From Leptasterias polaris (taxonomy: Eukaryota; Echinodermata; Asteroidea; Forcipulatida; Asteriidae): a stretch of 64,000 nucleotides of DNA. The stretch covers positions 310,001 through 374,000 of the forward strand of contig JAZGTN010000009.1 of NCBI GenBank assembly GCA_037783415.1, written 5' to 3'. A program made the position numbers and the translations under genes. The notes under the pieces were generated by a model. It was not told the origin of the DNA. It did not search any database and worked only from the letters and a program-made list of their open reading frames with translations. This document shows, piece after piece, positions 47,101 through 57,800 of the stretch (positions are counted from its first letter, which is position 1; every line of letters begins with the position of its first letter).

Positions 47101-50100
47101 TCTGAAACCTATAAAAATCACACATTGGATTATACTATGCTTGTGATAATTTTAAAGTGGTGTTTGCTTTGACTTATTTATTGACTGTTTTCAATATTAA
47201 AAATTGAAATATAATTGCATTTATTGTGAAAAAAAATATATAATTTCGCAGGACAAACTAAAATTTAACATTTCATAAGAATAGTCACAGCCCTTTTTTA
47301 AAAATTAAAAACAATAACTTTTTGTCTCTATACACAAAATGTCATAACTTGTGATCTGCTGCATGTTCAAAATGTACAAAACCAACCTGTTGTAAAATTG
47401 AGGCTGACAGTGCTCTGCAGCGAGGAATGAGAAGCTGAACTGTTGCTAGCTGTTGGTCCTTTTTGGCCACGGTCCTTCATACGCTTCCGCACATTTCTCA
47501 GACGCTCTTCCAAACACCCAGTGGCACCATGTTTACCCTTTGCGGGTGTATACCAAGCCTCCTGGATAAAACAAAAAAATTGTATCAAAAAGCAATGTAA
47601 TGTAAGGTAAACGCATGGAAAGTACATCTTTAAATTGTAGAATGAATGAACATTTCTGTAATGTGGTGAACATATGACATCAACAGTGCAGTAAGAGTTC
47701 TGTTTTGTGGGTATGGGGGTAGCATCTGTGGAAGGAGGAAATACACCCAGTAACAGTGTAGAGTACATGATCTTGAGCTGGGAGTTATTGTTTTATCAAT
47801 TAAAGGAAACTTACATATCCTACACCATCCTCATCCTTCAAAAGGGGAAATTGTGCCACAATGGCCAATGCCATAGCTGTCTTGGTAGCTGCTGTTGGCC
47901 TGCACACAAAATAGAGAGAGAAACTAGGACAATGTAATACAAAAATAATTACCAGATGTAATTTCAACAATGACTAGGGGCTGATGCGGGTAAGATGGAA
48001 TGGAGTGGGTAGTGGGTTTTGTTTTACAGGAGATTACAAATACTGGTATCAGGTAATCAAACAAAAACATTTCCAACTGACCCTTCATGTACTACCATTC
48101 GATGTGTAGCAAAACCCTTACAACTTTTATTAGTTTTAATTTGTGCACCTCAATAACACAAACTTGTTTAACATACCTTTCACAATAATTCTGAATCAGA
48201 TGGGATACCAACACACGAACAGCCTGAACTCTTGACTTGTGCGATAGCAAACCTGTGGCCATTTCATCTACAATATCTTCTCCTCCCTTCTGCTTCTCCA
48301 GTATCTCCTTGATATCCTACACCACCAACAGAAAAAAAAGAAGATAAAATATGATCTTTGAAATTTATGTTTCTGCCTTCAATCATACTCATCAACCTTC
48401 TGAAGTCCGATCCAGGTCGATCCTTCTGTAATTGACTGATTTAAAATAATGTTGGCCAGCAAGAAACCCTTGGGTGCCAATTACATGAAACAGTTAGGGA
48501 GTATCTCAAAATTTGGAATGTTCCTGTTTAAATGTTCCATTTAAATCTGGAATGCTGATATTCCAGGTGGAAACATCACATTCCTTCTAAAATGAAAAAA
48601 GTGTGGGTTGGAAGCACCACGTACTTACGTGTAATGGACAATTGGGGCACATTTGAGATTCCATCATAACTCAAGATACATGTATACACTGTATTTGGAA
48701 AAACTAGGCTTTTTACATGTAGAGGTGAAATAATTACACCTATACCTAATAATGACAAGACTTTCCAATACAGGTTGAAAATATCTCTACTTACAAAATC
48801 TATTCTGCGTCGTTTTTGATTGATTCCTGTTTTGTCTGAGGCTGTTGGTAGGTCAAGCGACGACTGAGAGGTAGATTGCAGGTCAAGTGATGACTGAGAA
48901 GAGGAATCCAATTCAGAACATCGGGCTTCCTCCACCTGTATAAAAAGTATTTCAAAATTGCATTTGTAAGCCTCTTGCTTGCTTGCAAAAGAGGTTATAC
49001 TTGAAGAAAAAAGTTTGAGGTATCTAGTGGATTTTTCCCACTTAACAATGAACACTTATCAAATAATTTAAAAAAATTATCAGAAACCCCCACCCAAAAC
49101 AAAATAAAATAAAATAATAATACTTTCATGAAATTGCCAGGGTTTTTTTCTGTGGGTTGAAAATTGTCAGACCCATGATTGCTCCTTTGGCTTGTTTGGA
49201 TTGAGACAGTTGCCAAGAGGTACAATATACTGCAGTATCACTGGCACTGCTTACAGTAGTGAAACTCAATGTGAATGTTGATGGCAAGAGCATGGTAGAC
49301 AGAATAAGACATAATATATGCAAGATTGTACAATGTATTATATTTGCAAGATCATTCATGTGACCTCATGACACTACATGCAATTTGCAGTCAAATTTCA
49401 AACTTCGATAATTCCTTTAATATCGGCTTACTGTTATGGTACTCTGTATCGTGTGCTAATGAAGTACAGGCTGTCCCTCTGTTGATATGGTTTCACAGCA
49501 TGCAATGGATACACATCAACCAATCTTTCCACTGAAATGATTCCTCTCACTTGTGGTTGTTTGGGCTCTGCCTGATATGCATGGAAATGTCTGAGATAAC
49601 CGATTGTCAACCAATGTTCATACACCAAGGTTACTACTCTGCCCACAACAATAATGCGGAGTATCTTTCCAAACAAAGGGTCGTCGTCCTCACTTTTAGA
49701 GACAATTACCATCATACTAGGCTGGTAATGTATTCCACACACTTTACACCAGCTAGCTACATACACCTCATACATGGCTAAACTCGGTCCATATGACAAT
49801 AGTTCAGCATCATCAAGAGATGCCAAAATCACAGACGACCCAGGACCAATTTCGACATCTCGTGCAGAGGTATAATTCCCAGCTATTATATTGTAGCAAA
49901 GTGACACCTGGTTTCGATATGCAAGAGTTTTAGCAATGTTTTGAAAGTTACAGACAATGTGTCCGAGCCGTTTTGAAAAGTTATGTTTTGCCTCAAATTT
50001 CATTACCCAGAATCGCTTGAGGGGTCCCAGAATCGCTTGAAGGGTCCCAGGGCTTGCATCGCACTTGGGTAATGAGTCATGAAATGGTGCTTTGGTTTTA

Positions 50101-53100
50101 AGTGGCGTTCCGTGAAAACTTGTTGGAACAGACTATGGTGATCTTTGATAAGGCCAAAAAAAAAAACATGTTGAGTTGCCCTCCGCGACCGACCCAAAAA
50201 TGCTGAAATCTCGGGTCGGGTTTTTTTTATTTATTTTTTTTTTTTCCCCAGTTTTTTCATTTTTTATGAAACTTACACATTATCTGTGTTTAACCAATCT
50301 AAAACGAATATATTTATTCCAAATAAGCTGAAACAATTTTGCAAAGCAAAGATTTTAAAGTAAACAAGCTTGCTCTATGATGCAAGAGGTCGATATTTTA
50401 CGTTTTGTGTTTTGTGTGCCGCTACACTCGTAGTCGTACGCAACGTGCCCGGCCATCTACGGTACCTCGGATCGATCCCACGCAATAGCACATGACATGA
50501 ACTGCCTGCAGACAGAATTCGCTGGCATACAGCCCGAATTCGCTTGAGCCAAGAAGCGGATTCACTGGTGGTACCCAACACTTGTTTTGAGCGCGAGTAC
50601 CAGATCAAACGGTCATTTTTAGAACTTGTGTTAACTAAATGTGTTCACCTAGCTCTTAGCTTGCCGTGTGTGTTTTCAATAGGATATTTCAAACAATAAT
50701 TGTGCAACTTACTCCGAATTATTTTCCGCGATGAGTACCGGGCGCCGCCATTTTGGAATGATCCCAATCATGCCAATCAAACTACGACGTCATCGGCCGG
50801 CCAGACTGTGGGAGGAGCGTATAAGTAAAGCAACCATTGAAATGTTCGCACCCTCGCTCCGCCCACCAGCCGGCCGATGACATGGTATTTTGATTGCCAT
50901 GATTGGATCATTCCAAAATGGCGGCGCCCGGCACACATCGCGGAAAGTATTTCGGAGTAAGTCGCACAATTATTGTTTGAAATATATTTTTAAAAGATCG
51001 TTTGTTTGAACATCCAAAACACGCAAGGCAAGCTAAGAGCTAGGTGAACACATTTAGCTGGTTTAAACCACCGAATGGCCCTTAGAGAATGCACTTTGAA
51101 ATGGTTATAGCTTCAAAAGAAATGGGCGGGATGTGTGACCAAGGATCCAGGAAAAAGTGTATAAAATGTTTGAAAACAAATTATAAAAGATATGAAGTTA
51201 AATGTTTCTTGTCTTTTCATTCTTTATGTACTTCTGCACACTAGTACATTATTGTATATTGATTGGGATTAGTTCCAATGCATTTCAATCTTCAAATGAC
51301 AGTCAAGGTAAAAAATAAATATATTAAAAAAAAAAAAATCCCGACCGACCGACCCCTTCAAATTTTTTTACTCGAGGGCAACTCAACAATATTTTTTTTT
51401 TGGCCTAATGTGTTTCAGAAATATAGCTTCCTCCTTACAGGAGCGAAGATGAAGTCCATGGCATCGAGCAGCAATAGCAAGATTTCCCAATGCTCATTGT
51501 CCTCAGGAATTAAGTCACCTAGCATTAAGGAGATATGCCTCATAAGGCACCACATCTGGCCGGCCTTTTGACCAGCTGCTCCATCTGGATGTGCAAGGGC
51601 ATGCTGAGAAAAGGTACATGGTTTGTTCTTCATATCAGCTGGGCCGTAGTTGTAACTTGTGATCCTTCCATTTAAAGTATCAATATCAAAGTGCCCTTGT
51701 TCCATCAGTTCATTTAGAACTAACTTCAGCTCAAGGGGGAAAACCCCTTCCAAGAGATCGTGCATTATGTCAGGACAAACATTGTCTATAACGTGGAAGT
51801 GATGTACCTGATTCAAAGGACACTCTTTCCTTATTCCGGTTTCTGCAAGGTTTTTTCTGTTCACATCTTCCTCATAGTTTGCTTTATTGCGCATTAAACA
51901 CTTCTTCTCTGTTACTGCTTTTCTCAATGCATCTCGATGCATTTTACACCATCTACAGCTGTAATTAGCAGTAAAACCCTCAGCAAACCCAAATAAAGCA
52001 TGCAGACCAAGATTGTCTCCTACAACTTGAGCTAAGCAAACTTGTACATTTCCTTGAAAGGTTGGTGTTGATATTTCCATGCCGTTCTCCACTAGCTCAT
52101 TGAGATCATTAATAAGTGGTCTAAATACTGCATCATATCCAAATTGTTTTGCATCACTGGAATTGAAGAGCATCAGCAGGTAAATGTTATGAACTGATGA
52201 TCGATATTTTGGGTGTACACTGGCAAGAGTGAAGTAAACTGCTCCAAGTTTGTGTGTCCCAGCTTTGGGTCCCAAAGGGTTAGTAACCTCAAAGTCGTCA
52301 AGGTATAATATTAGCTTGACAACATCTTGTCGTGAAATGAATGCATCCTGCTGGGCATATGAACCATCAATGAAATCCTCCATCAAGCCATCTTCATGTG
52401 GTTTGTGTTCTGTCACTCGCTGCCATGTTTCACCACTTTCAAGAATTATTTTTAAGAGTGGTTTGACTGGTATAATGTAATGTTTCGCAATGCCTGCACA
52501 ACATTTCCAGTTGAGCGATTTGTTCGGGGGAAGTAACCTTCACCAAGGGAACACTCTTGAGGCTTGACAAAAGATGCATGATCTTTGAAGTACTGTATTC
52601 TTCTATATTCAGTCATTACATGCTTGAAGGGGTTGTTACAGCTCTCAAATATTTTCCTTAAAGCCTGAAAATCCTCACTTTCCAATGGTATTCCCTTAGA
52701 TATTATGAACTTCCTTGTCTTGTCACCCAGGAAAGAAACACAATCATTTACAACATCTGTTGTGTGACTTACAACAGTATCCACGGCAGACTGAGGAATA
52801 CTACTTGAGGACATCAACTTTGCAATAAGCATTGCACATTTACTTTCAATTTCTTTTTCATCAAAATTATCCCAAATCTCTTCCTCGTTGTTTTGGATGT
52901 AATTGATGTCATCGTTCAATACGCCTTCTTCAATTTCAACATCACCCTCCAACTCTGGTACAACCAGTTGATGTGCGGCCTGATGATGTATGTTGTGTAC
53001 CATTTGGTGTTTCTGCAGTAAATGTTTTTTATACATGCGCACATGAGTCTGGAATGTTCTCGCACATCCATCTTGACCACAACTGACAACAGAAGTAAAC

Positions 53101-53431
53101 AACCCACCTTTAATTATACCATGAACATGCCTCAAATGCCAAATTAAACTGTCCTCATAACCAGCAACCTGAACTCCACACATGAAACATACATATCCCA
53201 TCTTGTATTATCTTGAATGTAAGTGAAACCCGGGTTTGTGTGGTATAACTGGTAAGATTCAAAGTAAAACTGATAGTTGACCTACATCGTCTGTTGTTCC
53301 CTGTAGACCATCTTTAAATGCCTTCAGTTGTGCCAGAAACTTCATGCGAGGTCCAACTAGAGGGATGAGTTCTTTCAGGGCATCCTTGCATGTGTCCAGA
53401 AGGATGAAGTTTTCCTCGTCGACCGCATTCT
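44140..53431 (-). CDS. SAM-domain gene of the CACTA-like element (multi-exon)
   Basis: Exons in minus-strand order: 53431-53286, 48935-48795, 48316-48177, 47899-47815, 47561-47387, 46882-46692, 45610-45476, 44914-44782 and about 44415-44140. The first carries the second half of a SAM domain (FILLDTCKDALKELIPLVGP then RMKFLAQLKAF). The second is a Ser-rich linker. Then come DIKEILEKQKGGEDIV, a WYTPAKGKHGATGCLEERL block and a terminal FILLLGSALVPEQVFVIIEQ domain. This order matches uncharacterised SAM-containing (SAMD3-like) proteins of fish and invertebrates. GT-AG sites and phases agree for exons 2 to 8; the last acceptor is uncertain. No frameshift or stop was seen. The first half of the SAM domain and the start codon lie upstream and were not found. 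The stop overlaps an AATAAA. The function may be analogous to TNPA (inference). Confidence 0.75.
44141..44146 (-). terminator. AATAAA polyadenylation signal overlapping the SAM gene stop
   Basis: The minus strand reads AAGAAATAAAGG, in which the TAA stop codon is part of an AATAAA hexamer. A GT-rich stretch downstream is weak. If used, the 3' UTR would be only about 15-30 nt. Confidence 0.4.
45671..46324. mobile_element. Foldback element in an intron of the SAM gene
   Basis: The ends ACTATGAAAATCTTCTC and GAGAAGATTTTCTTATAGT are inverted. Further inverted pairs follow inside: CAGTGAAATCTCC against GGAGATTTCACTG, and GTGACCCGCTCTGTGAAAAT against ATTTTCACAGAGCGGGTCAC. It is about 654 bp long, has no ORF and no clear target duplication. 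It lies between the exons at 46882-46692 and 45610-45476. Confidence 0.75.
48936..49433. other. Intron sequence between the transposase end and SAM exon 2
   Basis: It follows the transposase stop at 49434 and precedes the TTTTTATACAG acceptor of the SAM exon. It contains an A/T-rich run but no AATAAA placed clearly for the transposase. No other feature was seen. Confidence 0.4.
50013..50052. repeat. 20-bp tandem duplication disrupting the transposase
   Basis: On the minus strand GGGACCCTTCAAGCGATTCT is followed by a near-identical copy GGGACCCCTCAAGCGATTCT. With one copy the frame runs from ALGPFKRFW straight into VMKFEAKHN; with two it shifts and stops at DPSSDSG. One mismatch separates the copies. 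Confidence 0.9.
50152..51405. mobile_element. Harbinger-like non-autonomous element in the transposase gene
   Basis: A 1254-bp insertion starting GGCC(A)n then GTTGAGTTGCCCTC and ending GAGGGCAACTCAAC then (T)nGGCC, flanked by TAA (50149-50151, 51406-51408). GACCGACC motifs follow inside both ends. The interior has a further near-palindromic pair (CGCCGCCATTTTGGAATGAT at about 50753 and its inverse at about 50910), possibly another nested MITE. No transposase ORF was found. Confidence 0.82.
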
Positions 53432-54001
53432 CTATAATTTTAAAGTAAAAATAACAAATTTGTAAGCATAATTGTTGACTTCAAACAAAACAATAATGTG
53501 TTAGTGGTCTGTGTTTGCATGTCGTTTTGGAACTACACACATACACAGTGCTCAAGAACCAACTCGTCTGATGCAGTATGCACACACTTACATTACAACC
53601 ACACATCTTGTCAGCACAATTTTAACTTAGTACGCCGGTATGGTCCATTTATCCAACAATCCCAACAACAATCATCCAGCATGTCGAGTGACACCGACAG
53701 TGACAGATAGTCACTATAGTCATAGCAAAGCAATTTTAAGGATAAAACATAAGCTTAAGGGTTAGTGTGCACCTACAGTTCGCCCTCCCACACAGCTCTT
53801 AACTGTTTAAGTTTTTTTTTGCCTCTTTACTGTGCAATTGCATCTTCAATTGTATACCACCTTACTGGAATAAGTTTGTGGAAACTACTGGACTACAGTT
53901 ACAGCCTAATTTGTGCCTGGTGTGATGTTTTACCTGAAACAGAAATATTGACATACTGTGGCTCATATACTACATAAGGGTGACAGGGTGACAGTACCAG
54001 T
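53432..54001. other. Non-coding stretch upstream of the visible SAM exon
   Basis: The exon with the first half of the SAM domain should lie upstream of here on the minus strand, but I could not find a convincing one. A CA-rich stretch lies near 53540-53610. Confidence 0.35.
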
Positions 54002-55347
54002 GTGGACATCATTGTCATATATAGACCTCCGAGGAGTCATTCATCATTCTCCACGTTTCTCGATGAATTCTCTTCAATGCTTGACAACAGAATGTTCAAA
54101 CCCTCACCTCTTGTTATCACTGGTGATTTCAACATACATCTGGATAATATGTTATCACCTAATACCCTGAAGTTCAATGACCTGCTAAAACAGCCATGGT
54201 CTTTCACAGGAAGTCACAATGCCTACCCACGCTAAAGGCCACATCCTTGATGTCTTCATTGTTCGTAACTTTGACAACCAGCTTTATTCAGATGTTCAAG
54301 TTATACCTGGAATATCTGATCACTCTGCCATTACCTGCAAACTCCACCTTACTAAGCCTCATCATAACAGTAAAAGAGTAGTTGTACGAAACATCAAAGC
54401 TGTTGACAGAGTCTCATTTGCCAGAAACGCCATGAAAAGCATAACACCTTCTACGATGGATAATGTCAACGATGCTGTCGATCAGTACAACTCTCAATCA
54501 CGCATCCTTCTTGATTCTCATGCACCTGCAACGTCCCGACATGTTAAGGAACGTCACGACAGCCCTTGGTACAACAAGGACATCACCATTGCAAAACGGA
54601 AGCGCAGATGTCTCGAACGAAGATGGCGCTCCAATAGATTGGAGATTCACCGGCAGTTATATTGTGCTCAAAAGTATGTCGTCAATGCACTTGTGCACAA
54701 AGCGAAGTGTTCATATTACGTGGGTGTAATAGGTGATTGTGGGAGCAACTCCAAACGCTTATTTACTGTGGCCAATCGTCTTCTTCACCGAAAACAACCA
54801 TCTCCACTACCCACTCACACCAGCAGTGAATCGCTTGCTAAGTGTTTCAGCCAGTTCTTCCAATCCAAGATCGATCGCATCTGCAGTAGCCTTCATCCTG
54901 ATGAGTCAATGTTACCGGCCCCCAGGACTCCAGCCGCCCTGGATACTCTCAGACCTACAACTGCAGATGAGATTGAGCGTCTCCTTCGTCAAACTCCCGC
55001 AAAGTCTTGTGAACTGGACCCAATCCCCACAACATTGCTCAAAGAGTGTTCCACTACTTTTGCACCAATAATTGCGAGTATTGTCAACTTGAGCATTGAT
55101 CAAGCCACTGTTCCTGTGTCATTAAAAATTGTTCACATCCATCCTCTCCTGAAGAAGCCATCCCTTGATCCTGAAGTTCTCAACAATTATCGACCGGTGT
55201 CAAATCTACCATACTTGTCTAAGATAATTGAGCGGGTTGTTTTTTCTAGAGTTACTGAATATCTTCTTGGTAATGACCTTTTCGATAACCGTCAGTCTGC
55301 CTACCGTCCACTGCACAGCGTTGAGACTCTCCTTGTTACCCGGGCCC
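54002..55347 (+). pseudogene. L2/CR1-like retrotransposon fragment: endonuclease end plus RT start
   Basis: It begins with the C-terminal part of an APE endonuclease (DIIVIYRPPRS and LVITGDFNIHLD). A frame change near 54215 leads to PTHAKGHILDVFIV and ISDHSAI. The linker follows, then the RT N-terminus (SCELDPIPTTLLKE, LKIVHIHPLLKKP, LNNYRPVSNLPYLSKIIERV, NRQSAYRPLHSVETLLV). It stops before the catalytic YxDD, close to a 9-bp-TSD insertion at 55357; coding similarity does not resume beyond that insertion. It lies inside the CACTA-like element, so it is a separate insertion from the split L2 copy. Confidence 0.85.
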
Positions 55348-55356
55348 GCCTACTCG

Positions 55357-56184
55357 TAGACTTGGTTCCAAGTCTGTGCTCGTGGTTTTTAGTCTACCTG
55401 ATAGCCAATACATAATTGCCTGAAATAGCGCCCTCTTGTGGATTAACCACCGTCTTTGGCCTACGATCACAGACTTGGGAACATTGTTTTTCGGTTTGTA
55501 CACACCCTATGGCGAATTAGTCCAAAAGTGGACGGAACACTCTGATTGGTCAGAATCTCAGAAGCCGTCAATTAAATGCACATTCAAACTTGACCGTTTA
55601 TACCACGGGATATAGTACAGAAATACAACATTGAATCACATGTAACTAATCTGCCTCTGCTCAGTGATTCAACTTACAGTTTGGAAACAAAAACCCAAAG
55701 TGATTCTAGTGTTTAAATTCAAAAAAAATAAAAACGTTGGGAAAATCATTAGACGATTCCATTCAAATAAAGGGAACACAGTTTTTCGTCTAGTAGGGAT
55801 CAGGTTATTTGTTATGTTTATTTTTCAATATTTTAAGAATACATCTAGTATTATTTTATGTATAAATTAGAAATAGCATACGTACAAAGCACTATAAAAA
55901 TTAAAAACAATGACTCAATCGATTTTACAGAAAATGCTGAAGTGATTATAACCTATTGGGAATAGACGCAACCAACAGGAGTTTTGTGGCCTCCTGATTG
56001 GCCATCTCTCTGGCATAGTGTTGTTATGTAAAATGTCAGTTGTGAATAAATGAATATCCCATATACACAAGGGGGTCAAGTCTGAGATTGCGAGCTGAGA
56101 CCGCGTGATAGCCAATCTGCGGGGGAAATTTTGTGTGGCTGATGCAGAGAAATAACCGCGATCTCAGACTTGAAATCAAGTCTA
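55357..56184. mobile_element. 828-bp element with hairpin TIRs and 9-bp TSD
   Basis: The start TAGACTTGGTTCCAAGTCTG and the end CAGACTTGAAATCAAGTCTA are inverted to each other, and each is itself a near-palindrome. The flanking duplication is exactly GCCTACTCG (55348-55356, 56185-56193). A 9-bp TSD fits Mutator-like elements, but no transposase is present. A partial internal copy of the end motif (CACAGACTTGGGAACA) lies near 55470. Confidence 0.82.
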
Positions 56185-56193
56185 GCCTACTCG

Positions 56194-56569
56194 GGGCGCT
56201 CGCAGCTGCGGTGCGAAGCGTTCATTGGCTGAGAGTAGTTGAGACTCCTCATTTGCATAAACTTCCAGCAAATCAATATGAGGGGCGGCAAAAAAGATTG
56301 GCGTCAAGCCAAAGGAAATTACTAAACTATTTTGCAAGTATTAAATCAACCCAAAATAATAGTCAACTTTGTTTTTACGAGTCAACCATCTCACAAGCGG
56401 GGGGGGGGGGGGGGGGGGGTCTGATAGTCAATTTAAAATTCATGGAATAAATACCCCCAAAATTCCCTAAACCCAAAGCAACTAAAATCCTACATTTTTC
56501 TTAATTCATGGGATTTATTTTCACACACAGCTACGATAAGTATCCTGTACAGTAAATGGGTCCTGGTGT
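56194..56569. other. Right arm of the CACTA-like element before the subterminal repeats
   Basis: It contains a poly-G tract at about 56397-56420 in the context AAGCG(G)nTCTG, like the one near the left end. A plus-strand open frame ends there but shows no known motif. Confidence 0.4.
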
Positions 56570-56936
56570 AACCCAAAATGGGTCAACATAGGACTATTGA
56601 ACATGACGGGAGTCAAATCAAACAGTATTCAAACAAGTTATTTTGACTTGATAATAAAATGACCCGGTGCAGAGGGTCAAACTTAACCCAGAAACGGGTT
56701 AAATATGGCTGACCCGGCATCCCGGGTCATATTTAACCAGGAAGAGGTTGAAGACGACCTGGCATGAAATGACCCGGCAACTCCGGGTCAAATTTAACCC
56801 AGAATAGGGTAAAGAACTCTGATCTGAAACTTGGTCAACCACGATGACCCACTTCCGGGTCATTTTGACCCGGAAGGCGTAAAAAAAATTGACCCGGAGA
56901 CCTGGTCAAATTTTTGACCTAGGACTTTTTAGAGTG
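56570..56936. repeat. Right subterminal and terminal repeats of the CACTA-like element
   Basis: It is rich in GGGTCAA, CCGGGTCA and TGACCCGG motifs, often as inverted pairs such as CCGGGTCATTTTGACCCGG, and ends GGACTTTTTAGAGTG. The motif is a GC-richer version of that at the left end, so the two ends are similar but not identical. Confidence 0.8.
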
Positions 56937-56938
56937 TA

Positions 56939-57416
56939 GACTAGTCACACGCACTCGCCCACGTGATCATATAACTCCCATTCTACAGAATCTTCATTGG
57001 CTCCCTGTTCAAGTTAGAATTAAGTTTAAAATTCTCCTCCTTACTTTTCAATATTTACAAGGCACAGCCCCAGTTTATCTCCAGGACCTAGTTCACAAAT
57101 ATATTCCTTCTAGAAATTTACGTTCCAAATCCAAGTCCCTTCTTGTCATTTCCACCCCTGTTACAAAATCATACGTAGCTAGGTCATTCCAAGTAGCTGC
57201 AGCTGAACTGTGGAATGGCTTACCCGAGTCTGTTAAGGAAGGAGTCATGGTTGGCCAATTCAAAAGTCGCCTCAAAACACATCTATTCACCGTCCATCAG
57301 TAATTTCCGTTGGTATTTTATTTGTATCTTCTTGTTTTCTCATTCCTTTAAAGCGCTTAGTGACGTAACAGTGATATGCGCTATACAAAAACGCTTTATT
57401 ATTATTATTATTATTA
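56939..57416 (+). pseudogene. L2/CR1-like retrotransposon 3' part, downstream half
   Basis: The RT frame continues with RLVTRTRPRDHITPILQNLH, WLPVQVRIKFKILLLTFQYL and GTAPVYLQDLVH, then AELWNGLPESVKEG and FKSRLKTHLFTVHQ with a stop at about 57301. The short 3' UTR ends GCGCTATACAAAAACGCTTT followed by (ATT)n, the typical L2-type tail. It is the continuation of 41096-41509. Confidence 0.88.
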
Positions 57417-57800
57417 ATATTCATTATACGTCACACAGTTGTTTCTGTCTGAAATTCAACACATTTAATGTGTATTTATTTCACACTAAAAGCCATACAT
57501 GTATAATGTTCAACTACCTGGCAAAAGAAAATGAACATTTAAACTTACTGTACTAGATTGATACTAGTTAATGAGCATTGGTAGCAATGAAATACAGATA
57601 CTGAAATTGTTAATTGTTAAAAGACAAATAGAACACTATGAAAGATAGCAAGTTGTTACATAGATTGGTTTGATGACATTAGTCAAGAACAGGGTGGACC
57701 ACGTGAAGGTTGTCATCTCCCACCCCACAACAGATACTTATAAACAGATACTTATAGTGTAGCACACAAAATATTGACTAACACAATTAACACAATTAAA
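57417..57800. other. Non-coding spacer after the L2-like tail
   Basis: No gene or repeat is recognisable except for a short duplicated AACAGATACTTATA near 57730-57755. Confidence 0.4.

Larger units (their letters stand above)
49434..53201 (-). pseudogene. C2H2 zinc-finger DDE-type transposase of the CACTA-like element, broken
   Basis: It begins MGYVCFMCGVQV with a C2H2 finger (C5, C8, H22/H25/H27) and a second C-x4-C finger near residues 40-65, then an acidic linker. After a one-base loss near 52484 the main domain (52416-51415) follows: LYLDDFEVTNPLGPKAGTHK, QVVGDNLGLHALFGFAEGF, a CRWC pair, and FHVIDNVCPDIMHDLLEGVF. It then meets a frame change near 51420, a Harbinger-like insertion (50152-51405), LKPKHHFMTHYPSAMQALGP, a 20-bp tandem duplication at 50013-50052 that causes a stop, and MKFEAKHNFSKRLG onward to RYRVP at 49434. 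The order is that of a transposase family common in metazoan CACTA/EnSpm elements. The Asp residues in DDFE, GDN and MHD are candidate acidic residues; I cannot assign the triad without an alignment. Confidence 0.8.
41510..56936 (-). mobile_element. CACTA/EnSpm-like DNA transposon, 15.4 kb, two genes
   Basis: The left end is CACACTAAAAACTCC and the inverted right end is CACTCTAAAAAGTCC (13 of 15 match), flanked by TA (41508-41509, 56937-56938). Removing the element and one TA rejoins GCTGC-TA-GACTAG and continues the L2-like RT frame (SAA then RLVTRTRPRDH), so the boundaries are well fixed. Both subterminal regions are rich in GGGTCAA/TTGACCC motifs. The element carries a C2H2-DDE-type transposase and a SAM-domain gene, both minus strand. 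Nested in it are at least two MITEs, a foldback element, a Harbinger-like element, an L2-like fragment and a 9-bp-TSD element. CACTA assignment rests on the CACTA-like ends, the short TSD, the subterminal repeats and the transposase type. Confidence 0.82.

Noticed and set aside
51263..51571. 102-codon plus-strand frame
   Set aside because: It runs antisense to the transposase and across the Harbinger-like end; a shadow frame.
57093..57290. 65-codon minus-strand frame
   Set aside because: Antisense to the clear L2-like RT frame.
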